From Apteryx mantelli (lineage: Eukaryota > Chordata > Aves > Apterygiformes > Apterygidae), in the NCBI RefSeq assembly GCF_036417845.1, contig NC_089980.1:66896501-66960500 (forward strand): a stretch of 64,000 nucleotides of DNA, written 5' to 3'. Position 1 is the first letter of the stretch, and every line of letters begins with the position of its first letter. Made by a program: the position numbers and the translations under genes. Positions 13,001-25,000 of this stretch are shown piece after piece. A model generated the notes under the pieces. It was not told where the DNA came from. It searched no databases and was given only the letters and a program-made list of their open reading frames with translations.

Positions 13001-16000
13001 TTTTATCATATTGTGTCTTCTTTCACTAACAGTGAGAGCTGTTGGAGTGTTATGTTCCTATAATACAAGTATCCGGAGTAATACCTGTCTGAACCTCTTG
13101 ACAGCAGAATTTGAGACGATTTGTATAAGTAATTAGGTTGTAGAGATTTCCAATTAAAAAAATGTTATGGCTATTAGTAGGCAAAGGAGCAAGTGATCCA
13201 TTATGGGGAAACAAAAGTGTTCAATATGTTTTTTGTTTATGAGGTTTTACTATAGTAAAGAGTAAACTACCTATGGCTTTTAAATAGCATCTATTGAAAT
13301 ATCAATTTGGTCTGATTATTCTGTGTCAAACTGCTTGAAAAAGATGTTCCAAAAGTTTGAAATAAAGTGGTCTGTTGTTTAGAAAGTGGTTATATCTTCC
13401 TGCAAAGCTGACGTTTCCTCTCTTTTAAAAAAAGACGTACTTGAAGTGCAAGTTGGAAGGCGAATACTTTAAAGTAGAATTAGTGTAATTTCCAGAGAGA
13501 AATGATGGAAAGAGAATGGGAATGGTTACATTGTATTTCTGCAGCCTGCAAACGGTCCCGGCGCCTCGGCATGAGGTCTGCTAGCCGGCAGTTGGTGCTG
13601 GCGAGGCGAGTCGAGGGGAGGGATTCCCTCGTTAAAGAGCATCACGTGCACCCTGAAGTTGCTTTTTGCTCCCTGAGTTGTGCAGCAAGCAGCTGTGGAG
13701 GGACTGGTCCAGCCCGAGCGGCTGCTGAAGCCCGGCTTCAGCGCGTAGGGACGGGCGGCGCGCCCCGGCATCGCGGCGGCTCTTCGGCTCTTGGCTCGCT
13801 CTCGTCGCCGAGGCTGCTCAAGACAGCACTAAATATACGGAGCCTCACACTGTGAGAAGGAAGTTTCTTATTATTAGTGTAATTTAAAAATGCTGGGGAC
13901 CATAACCATCATGGGTAAGGAAGCGTGGCATTGCTCAAACGTGAGCATACGCATTTTTGCACTCCGCTGATGAGCGCCTGCTTTTGTGTGTGGCATCTGG
14001 GGACTTTATGCTGCAGCCGTTTTATTACTTAGCCGGGCGGTGGGGAGGCGAGGGTGTGGTGAGCTGGGCTGTGCGTGCTGGAATGCGCCTTTCACTCTCC
14101 AAAGTATTGTTTCACTTATTACAGGTTTCCTGCTAGTGTGCTTGGAGTTAAAAGGTCCGTCTTAAATACTCTATCAAAGTCCAAACCGTAGGTTGTTGAG
14201 ATTTTGAAATTTCTTGCCACTTCTACTTGGACGTTTGACGTGGTACTTGCGATACAAGGATACAAGGTTTATAAATTTGAAGAAGATGCTAATTGTACTT
14301 TTTTTTTTTTTTGGAAGTACCAGAATATAACTTAGTAGCTGGAAAAAAAAAGCAACAATAGTAGCCACATTGATTATGCTATTGTATGTTAATCAAAAGA
14401 TGATTCAATACAATATCTTTCAAACTAAACTTAAGTGAAATTGAAAGAGAAGTAGAAGTGGGCATCATTTAGAAGTTGCAGAAGTATTTGCATGAAAGAA
14501 ATGAAGCTGTTACTCTAAAACTGTTTTAATTATAATGAAGCAAAACATTCGTGTATGTGTGTGTGTCTCAGGAGGATCCCAGCCTGTAATGTCAAAAACT
14601 TGATGCTATATCTGTTGAACTCTCTACATTTTATTTAAGAAAGTGGTGGATGAGCCACTGAAGTATTAGAGCTGGCACCCTAAACTAGTTGGGATTTCTG
14701 GAAAGATAATAATATTGAGAGGAGCTGAGAATTAAAAAAAAAAAAAAAAATCTTGCACTGCTGTTTTTGCATAGAGATGTGTCTTTTGTGTAAGATAAGG
14801 TGGCAGTACAAAATTAAAAAAATATACATTACATTTCCTAAAGATAATTATTTTTCATCATGGAATTTCCCTTGAATTGATGTGTGTCTTTAGAAAGCTG
14901 CTAATTCTTTTTTATTTCACTATATTAATAATTATTTATTTGCTCTTTTTTATAATTTACTGGAGCTAGTGAATATATTCCACAAATACAGGGTTTATTC
15001 CTGCAAAATACTTTATTGTTACAATACACATCAACAACAAAGCCTGTGGAAGTCCAGCTCTGTTAGGAGCTGACCCTGGGGAAGACTGTACGTGATTTGA
15101 ATCAGTTAGTAGGGGAGGAGATATCCTACTGCTGTTTACAATAGGGTTTTGATTAAACTTGATGTTTAATGAGCTTATCACATGCTGAGTCTTTTTTCTC
15201 AAAGGTTCTCTATTTTTTAATTTCCTTTTATTGTTGGTAATTAAAGGTTAATCTGCTTTTCTAAAGAAATTTTTTTATAGGGTTGCACAGGTTGATAGTT
15301 TGAGGGTTTTCTTATTTAATAATTCTTCTAGAATTGAATTTTCAGTGTAGCACAATTGCTTCTATACTACATTTTGCAAGAACTGCATCTGGCTCATAGT
15401 ACAAGTTATCATTTCTTTGAAGGGACACAGCACATGTCTTTATTGATGTGCAGAAGTACATTAAGCTATCGTTTGTCTAATTAGTGTAGATGCAGCTAAA
15501 TTTTCTTTGTAGTGAGTTTGTCTGTGATGTTAATATGTTATTCTTCATGCAGATGTTTTGACAAAGAAAATTTTCAATCTGTTGCTCGTTGTGCATTTTA
15601 ATTAATCATTCTCAAAAATGTCCTAACAATTCCTGAGCTATACTGCTGTATCTCTTCCTTGTTTCTAGTGGAGCAGATATTTTTCCCAAATACCAGAGTA
15701 CTACTGTTACATCTTTCTTATACTTTGTCAATACATTTTATTTTAAAAAGCAAAACAAAGTCCCTGAACATGAGACACGGGCAGTATGGAAAACCATGAA
15801 ATTTCATAAATATTTGTAGCATGCCATTTTGGTTGACAAGCAGAACAGCTGGGCTGGTTTAAGAACAGTTTATTATTGTGAGTTCATTTAATGAAGTATC
15901 TTTAAATACAGTAACTGCATATCCAAGCCATGGTTAATGACCCTTACGTTAAAAAAAAAAAAAAAAATCTGAAGAAACTTGAATGCTGTTTTTTGAACTG

Positions 16001-19000
16001 AAGTGCTGGCTTTGTGAAACACTGAACTGAAAGAAGTAGTATTTCTAAAAACTTGTATTAATAAAATATGTAACTTTCCATGCTGGAATTTGGTACGTTG
16101 GTGTCTAGGTTGAAGCAGACAAAAAAAGCATAAACTTCTAAAAATAAGGTGTTTATGAGGGAACGTTAGAGTATCACATCAGAAATGATTCTGCTTTTTT
16201 TTTTTTTACACGTTATTTTCATTTGAGGTTATATACAGCGTCCTCTTCTGGGGATATTGCTTTTGCTTTTTCAAGGAGTTTCAAACACATGAAAAATTAC
16301 AGATGTTTTGCAACTTCTTCCTTTTTTCCCTTTTTAAAAACAGACGCAGAAGTATGTAAAATTTTAATACTTAACTGTTCAGTTGCCAACCAAGTACCAG
16401 AGAACTAAAGACTGAACTTGCTGGTATTTGTTTTTTAAAGCTCTGGAAAAAGAGCGTGATTAGAAAGGTCATGAATTGCATGTATGCATTGTGAAATTTA
16501 GTGTGTAAAATCTCTGTAAATCCTCCCTTATTATTTAAGCATTCTTAAAGAAACCCCTCCCCACAATAAGCACAGCAAGTCAGTCCTTAGAAATAATGGA
16601 GTGAACAGAACGATGAAGGTAGTAGTACGTGCTTTCCATGAAAGACATATTTGTACACTGAAGTGGAAATGTAAATATAATCAATAGTAGAGATGGGAAA
16701 CAAGAACTGGTGAAATATTGTCAAGAAGCAACAGTGCTGCAGCCTTTAGCATATTCAAGCATCTAATTAAAAAAAAAAAAGTTTGTTAAAAGGGTAACAC
16801 CTGGACATATTTCTGCTTTATGTTTGTTACTACAAGGTGTATTGTTTGATAGGGGTTTTGTTTGTTTTACTAAAAGCAACCTCCTGAAATTTAAAGTCAG
16901 AAGGATCAGAATTTGTGGTATAATAGCCAATTCTTACACTCTACAATGGAAAGCTAAATGCACAGCTTACACTTTTATTTGCTAAAATATTCGGATTCAC
17001 TAAATCCCAACTAGCTACTTCATTTTAAATAAATCTATTTAGGAGAGAGATGTCATGGATGTTGTCATTTAAAATGTGTTTTGTTTTGTTTTTTATTTAC
17101 TGCTTCTCTGATTTTGTGTGTTTATGGCCCTTCTTCTCTTTGTATGTTTCCATAATAATTAGAGGAATTGTGCAGTAAAGGAAAATGCATTTAACTAATA
17201 AAACCTTGGTATTAAATTGTCACCATCATGGGCACTTAGTTCAAATCCAATTATAAATTGCATTCTTGTGTTTCACTGCCATGTGAGTTTTAGAGCAGTA
17301 GGTGTTCTTTGCAAGTCATATTTTGGCAAATCTAGCTGCAATGGAGGCGAATGATTCTAAAATACCCTTCAGCTTCATGGCTATTTCCTATTTCACTTAC
17401 ACTCATGGAAACCTACTGAGAGTATTCTATATGTGACTAAAAGCACGATTTGGCCCTAAATATTTAAACATTGAATAAATGAAAACAAAATAAAAAAACC
17501 CCTCTGGAGTCTTTCAGTGGTCAGTAGAGTTTGAAACATGGGGAACAGGGTGTGTGTGACATACATCTGATAGATTTAGAATGTAGGGAATTTATGAAAA
17601 AAATCCAGCACAGTACTGCAAATCCTTGGGGGGGAAAAGTCAACCAGCTCCAGATGTTGACATGGTTGACTGCAAGCACATGAAGTGCTGTGGATTTAAC
17701 TCTTGCAGTCAGAGTTCTTTTTTCCTTCTTGTGACTACCAGAGGAGGAACACATTTTCACTTCTAGAGACAGATGAATTGGTGGTGGCAGTTAAGTTACA
17801 TCGCTGAAAGTGTCAATCAGGTTATTAAAAGAGAAGTGTTAATAATTAATTTCATTTTAATGAGATGTGATAGGAATTCAGCCAGTTTGAAAATACTAAT
17901 GTTCCAACATCTGATCAGTACCTGCATGCATCTGATAAAATGGAAATAAATTCTTACCCATTGACTAAGCTACCTGCAAAACTGAAGTCAGGCACTTCTG
18001 ATTCCTTAAGGCCTTCAGCATCACATGTTTCTTTCAGAATAAAGTGGAATGTTTGCAGTTATTAAAGCACAAACTGCACCTTGATTCAATTAAAAAGACT
18101 TGAAAGTTACCTGGTACACAAACAGTTAAAATTGAATTTCAGCTTTAGTTCTTAGCCACAGTGGATTTAAATAACAAAGTGGATCGATTTTATGATATAA
18201 CCTATGATTTTATCATTGCCTCTGGATATATCTTTATTGTATTTTTTGCCTTGACTAGCCCATAGTAGGTGAAGTGCAGCCCTACCCAGGGCAGACCTAA
18301 GAAATTGTTTTTCTCACAGTGTTTCACTAAACAGTTTTCTGGGAGGTATTTTGAAAGGATCTCCTGTGTTTCTTAAAGATGCTTTTAAGTTCTGTAAATT
18401 CATTCACAGAGTGCTAGCTGTCTTGCCAGAAGATCTGTGGTAGTGACATGCTGCAATACTCTGAACAATACCTTGTGTAAATAATTCTCAAAGCTTTCTA
18501 AGTGGAGTTACTCATTGTTTGCTTTGCATTCAAAACCGTCTGCACTAACAATGGTTGGGCACCAAGAATGTCATTAATAAAAATGTCATTAAAGAATTCA
18601 ACTGCTAAGTATAAAGTTCAGTGTGTACAGTTGACTTCTCAGGTCCTCTGTTTCTTTTGTGCCCACTAAGTATAAAAATGCTGATTGGGGGTATTTCTTG
18701 CAAAAGCATGACTTTGATACATATCATATTGCAGGCCTGTCACAAAACAGTGGTAGACTCTTGCCAGCTGGCAGCATACACAGAAAATTTCTTGAATGGC
18801 ATCTCTGTCTTCAAATGCTGTGGAGGGGCATCAGAAATGGATTGGGGTTAAAATGCCAATAGAGTAATTTTAAGTGTGACAGAAAGAAGTAGACAAAGTA
18901 GAGGCTGGGAACAACAGTAGCATGTCACTTACTAGCTGACATCCAAGCTTTAAGTTTCCTTGGGCCTGAAATACCTTGTGGCCAGATTAATGCTTTTTGT

Positions 19001-22000
19001 TGTGGAGTGATAGGGGCAGTGGCTGGACTTAGCCTGCAGACACACCCACTGCGTGTGCTATGAGGGAGTGACGGAGGTGAGAAGTGTGTAGCACAGTTGT
19101 GGCTTTCCATCCAAATGTCAGACTGGTATTAAAATATGTGCTCAGTCAATACATTTTTTTGTTACAGACCTTCCTTTTTGCAATTTATTTAATGAAGTGT
19201 TGCAAGGTAGCACGATTGTTTGACTCACAAGGAAGATCTAATTACTGTATACCTGATTCTACAGGTTTTGAACGCTTTTTACTGAGCCTGTAAATTTCTG
19301 TGTTCCCTTTCTTAATTTTATGATCCCAGTAGTTATCTTAATAAATACCTATACCTGAAGCTTTTGTAATGATACAATTCTTTTTACTTTCAAAGCATTT
19401 TACAGATATTGAGTCTGTCTTAGAATGTTATAGAATACATCAGTTTATAAATATAATGAGCAAAAATCCTTTGAATGGTTATCATGAACGTGAAGAGATG
19501 CCTTTATAAACTAGTCCTATGCCTTACCTCTTGCTTTGAAAATGGAAGTACCTTACTAGTTCACATTCTGTTCCAGTCCTCCCTTACAGTAGACATGCTT
19601 ACCTGTAAATCCGTGAAACTTCTCTTAAACACTTAGTTTGTGTTCTAGGAATTAAAAAATAAACTTCCTGTATTTTTTGAAAGTGTGCATGAGGTATATT
19701 ACCAATGGAGTAAAATTCCTGGATTCTTTAGAAAGATTTCTCTCTTCTTCTGCTGCTCCCTCACAAATTACTCATTTGAACATCTGTCATTGTTTTAAAA
19801 TGTTCAAGGAGTTTAGGATGGTTGTCAGAGGCCCAACTCCTAAGTGAATTAGTAGTTAACAGTTAAAGTAATTTTAAACTATGAGATAAAGAGAAAAATA
19901 AAAAGCTTTGCTTATGTCAGTTGAGAAACAACAGTCAGTAGGCTGCTGATTGGGACTATAAACAGCATTGGCCCTCTACATCGCTATTAGAAGATAGCGT
20001 ATTTGTAGATTTAGTTTTGCTTCTTCTTGATGGGCGTTGCAGTCATAGGTGGAGTGCGCTGTCCGAGCACTGGCAAAGATGCAGCCCTTCCCAAAGGGGA
20101 TGTGCGTAGGCAGAACCAGAGCAGCCATGGGCTGGGAGGACCTCCAGAGGCCAGCTGGCCTAAGCTTCAGACTTAGATCCAGCTCCAGAGTGGGATCAAA
20201 TGAAAACTAAAATCTAAATCACTTCTGAAAGCTGTCTCCTACATGCCCCCAGGCGTCAAAGTAGCACTTGTACAACTTAAAGAAAGGAGCAGTGCTTTCT
20301 CCCAAGATGTTGCTGCTTAACATGGGCCTTTTTCATTTGCGCCTCCCTCATGTTCCAGCATGTCCTGTGAGGCAGAGTCTTTCAGTGTCTCGAATGAACT
20401 GCAGATGTAATCTTTATATGCTGTTTTGTCGCTTGCCAGATATGTTCATCACACTATTATTATATAATTCAGATTATAAGCCACAGGAATTTTATCTTCT
20501 GATCTTTTACAGGACATCCTAGTTCTTCCCCATCTTTTTGCCTCCAGAGATTCATTTAAAACTGTTGAATGAAAATTTAGGCCTACTATAACTTTACAGG
20601 TTTTTTAATAATACTTACATACTTAATACTTACTTATTTGGGGTATGGGGAGCTTGCAATTTTGTGCTGTAAACTGGTTGCATGCTGGCTCCTTAGCTGA
20701 TGCATTTCAGCAGGGTGTTACTTTATATGCCAGCCTGTGAACTTAGGCAGTTCATGGCTAGGAGTGGTAATACTTAAGTTGTCTCAGCAAGACTGTCAGG
20801 GTGGCTGCCAGTGTCCTGAGGAAGAACTCAAACAATGCTCAAGAAAGAGATAAGGCAAAAATAGACTTGTGAGAAGTAGATTCTACCTGCTTACACATTA
20901 ACAACCTCATTAATTTTAAGGGATATGGAATTGCTGTGGATGAGATTTCTGTCTGGCTGTAATGGTCATGTAATGTATGGTAGAGATCAAGATTCCTGAG
21001 TTTAAAATAAATATGGGGTGCTGTAACTGTTTTGGAGTTTTCAGGTTTTCAGAAAAATAGGAAATCTCCCATAAACTTTATCACATCTTACCATTATTTT
21101 GGGACAGAGTTGAATAATGAGCTCTGCTTTTCTTGTCATCATTTTAAGTCAACGCATTTTTTAAATTCTCTCCTTTATTAAAAGTGTTCCTCTGCATCAA
21201 AAGGATATGGAGCATCGGCTTTAGAAATAATTACATATATTGTTCTGTGAATTCTTTGATATATGATAGGATAGAAATGAACACTTTTTTTCTCATACCA
21301 AGTTTTAGTATCATCTTGTCTTACAGTCTAAAAAACCCCACCATACCCACAACAGAGGGAAAGAAAGAATGAGAGAATATATGCTCTAAATGTGCATTTG
21401 CAAATAAGCTTTGAAAAGGTACATGGACTGAAATGAGAAAGAAGAGGAATTATAGTAAATTAGAGTAAGCTTAGACCTAGTCCTTTTAAAAATGGTAATT
21501 GTAGCACATTGAAGAGGAACACAGGCAATAGAACTTACATGGTTGGGAAGTGTTGATTAATGAAAATAAATATATGTGTACAGGTAGAAAGCAACAGGTA
21601 ATTGAGAATGCAAGGAAACTATTTTTTTTTTCTTTTTTTAACAGTTGGACAAACAGAGCAGTCCAGTGCAACTTTGCAGGAAGAGGCCATAACTATGGAG
21701 ACAAGTCCTTCAGACTCAAGCACCAAGGATGGTGTAGATGATGAAAAAGAGGATCCTCATATATCTAAACAATTGCTGTCTTTGGAAGAAGATGCAGAAG
21801 ACCTTGAGCAAGCATCTGAGCCACAGTCTTATGATCTGGGCTTTAAAAAGGTTTTTAAATTTGTTGGATTCAGATTCACAGTTAAGAAGGAAAAGACAGG
21901 AAAGTCAGAACCAGTTCAACTGCTTACTGTAAAAAAGGAAATAGAAGGTACTGAAGGAGCTGGTGATCAAAGTGAAGTCAGCCCAGAGGAAATACCAGTG

Positions 22001-25000
22001 CCTGAGGATGCCCTCTCTGCAGAAGACACCACCAAAGACACAACGAAGAATGAAAACCCAGAAGATGAGTCTCCTAAAACACCAGAAGCAAAGGAGCTGT
22101 GTTCTCAGTCAGCTGCCTTAGCTACTGATACTGCATCACCATTACGAAAATTTTTTTCTCAGGGATGGACTGGATTTAGGAAAAAAAAGAGTTTTAGGAA
22201 GCCTAAAGAAGATGAACTACCGACTTCTAAGAAAGAAGAGGACCAAGAAAAAGAGGAGGCAATGTTAACAGCTGAAGCCGCTGAAAAGGAAGAGAAATCT
22301 GAGGACAAGAGTCAAGATCAAGAGAAGAATGTGACAGCAGTAACTGTTGAAACACATGAGAAAGAGCAAACTGAAGATGAAAAGCAGGAACTGAAAAAGA
22401 CTCTGGCAACCGTAACAGTTGAAGCAAGTAAGAAAGAAGAGCTAACCAAGCATGACATGCAGGGACGCAATGAGGTTATAGGAGCAGCAGTTGTTAAAGA
22501 GAGTGTGAAGGAAGAAAAAGCTGAAGATGAAGAAAAGAAGTTAGTGGAAAGCTCAGAAGATCTTGGTAAAAAGGAAGAAAAAAATGAAGGAGAAAAAGGA
22601 AATGAGGTGACAGAGATGACATGTACCACTGACCCTGGTTTTAGTGGTATCACTGAGAGTGCAAATGGAGAATTGAAAACATCTTCAGAAGTTTTATCTG
22701 TAGAAGAAAAACTGGAATCAACAGAGAAGTGTGAAATAGGTGACACAACTGAAATGTCCTCTGGAGAGAAACTTGAAGCAGGATCTTTATTGCCGATTGA
22801 AAGTTCTGGTGAAGAGTTAAAAAAATCTGAAAGAAGAACAGGAAATAAACCTGAATGCTTAGCTGCACTGGAGGAAGAAACATTTGATGAAAAAACACAG
22901 AAACCAGAATCAATAATTTCACCTGCAACAGAAGACCTCATTGGAAAGTTAGAGACACCAGGAGAAGCTCATGACACAACCATGGAGAAGAAAGCAAGTA
23001 AAGCGCACAAGACAAAACTGACTCTGGCTGCTCCTGGAATTAAGTCCTTTTCCACTTCTGAACATTCATTTGACACAGAGGATGACCAACAGTCAGCCAA
23101 ACCCACTGATGAAAGTCTACAGGGTCAAACTGGCATAGTTATGATTGATAATATCAAACCAACTGAAATAACCACAGAAATAACTTCTGATGAGGCAGTT
23201 GGAAGGAGGCCTCCAGAAGGTATCACAAGTGAAGCTGAACTTCTGTCTTCTCAAGAAAAAAATAAACTACAGGGCAGCCCTTTAAAGAAACTCTTTACAG
23301 GTACTGGATTAAAAAAACTGTCTGGAAAGAAGCATAAAGGCAGGAGAGAGGACTCTAAGTTAGGGGAACAGGGAGAACAAATTCAGCACTTATCAGATTC
23401 TCCAGATAGCCCAGAAGAACAAAAGGTAGAGAGTTCTGCTTCTTCTCCTGAGGAGTTAAGTGAGATTCCTTCTTTGGAAAAATCTGCAGATGGGATGCAG
23501 GTCACTGAAAATGAAGATGCTGCAATTTCAGATATTGAGAGAAAAAGAGAAAGTGTTACACCCTGGGCATCATTTAAAAAGATGGTGATTCCCAAGAAAC
23601 GTGTCAGAAGACCTTCTGAAAGTGATAAAGAAGAAGAAATTGATAAGACAAAGAGTGCTGCAGTGTCTACAACTGAAAATGCAGCTGATGAAAATCAGGG
23701 AGAATTAAAAGAAAATGGGATGGACCAGAAACAAGAAAAAGTCACTGAAGAGCCCAAAAGAAAGGTTGACACCTCTGTGTCTTGGGAAGCTTTTATATGT
23801 GTGGGTTCTTCAAAGAAAAGAGCCAGGAAATCATCATCATCTGATGAAGAAGCTGAACATAAGCTTGGTCAAGAAGGCCAAAGAATAGAAGAATCTGGAC
23901 AGAGCAAAGAAACAGCAACGGATACAGTTCTTACTAGCTCTCAGGAGAGTGATCAAGGACAAGGGAATTCCTCCCCTGAACAAGCTGGAAGCCCATCTGA
24001 AGGTGAAGGTATTTCAACATGGGAATCATTTAAAAGGTTAGTTACTCCAAGAAGGAAATCCAAAACCAGAATGGAAGAGAGAACCGAAGACTCTGTCATG
24101 GGATCTAGCCTGGAGCACTCAACATCAGATGGCGAGCCTGGAAAAGATGAATCGTGGGTTCCTTTTAGAAAACTGATGCCTGGCCGTAGGAAGAAAAAGT
24201 CAGATGGGAAACCAGAACCAACGCTTCTTAAACAAGCAAGAGAAGACATGGCAGAAACAACTGAAGAAGATTTTGATGTTCCAGCTGTTGTTCCTTTATC
24301 TGAATATGAAGCAGCAGAGCAAGAGAAAATTGAAGCCCAACAAGCAAAAGATGCTGAAGCGATAAGAGAACAAACCTCGGAGAAAGAAAGAGTGGAAAAA
24401 CTAGAAGAGACCTTAAGAACTGAGCAAGCTAATGAAGGGCTTGTACATGCAGTTAGTGTTACTGTTGTGGAAGGAGAAAGGGCAGTTACCAGTATTGAAG
24501 AAAGATCACCATCTTGGATATCTGCTGCTGTGACGGAGTGCATTGAGCAGGCAAAAGAAGAGGAAGAGAAAGAAACTAAGGAAACATTTGAATCAGAAGC
24601 TGTTGTAGAAGAAGTCGTGGTGGTTGCTGCTAAGACTGTGCCAGAGATGAGAAAGGATACAAGTGATGACACCACAGCAAGTGAGCAAGAGCTAACCTCG
24701 GAAGCAGCGACAGCTCTGGAGGAGACAACAGAAGCTTACTGTGCCGAAGAAACAATGGAAGTATCCTTTGCTGAGGAGACAACTGAGATGGTTTCTGCTG
24801 TTTCACGGTTGTCAGAAACCCCTGATACTACAGAAGAAGTTACACCTGTACAGGAAGTAGAGGCTACTGAGCAAAACTTGAGAGAATTAGAGAGACAGAC
24901 ACAAGAAGTTCTTCAGGAAGTTGCTGAAAGAGTAAGGTCATCGGATGTAGCAGAGCTGGTTAGTGAAAGAACCATGACAGCAACTGTAATTGAGACAGTG

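Larger units (their letters stand above)
10591..13889 (+). other. AKAP12: AKAP12 intron 2, upstream part
   Basis: Intronic, AT-rich DNA between exon 2 and the beta first exon. Apart from a diverged local duplication (11520-11720 against 12905-13055) and the GC-rich beta promoter at its end, I see no gene or recognisable element. Confidence 0.65.

Noticed and set aside
20100-20170. GC-rich patch resembling a CR1 3' end (GGGAGGACCTCCAGAGG).
   Set aside because: Only one short block fits; order and terminal repeat are missing.
22318-24675. Serine-rich - strand frames (207 and 240 aa) inside AKAP12 exon 3.
   Set aside because: Glu/Lys-rich coding sequence read backwards gives Ser/Phe/Leu-rich frames; no independent evidence.
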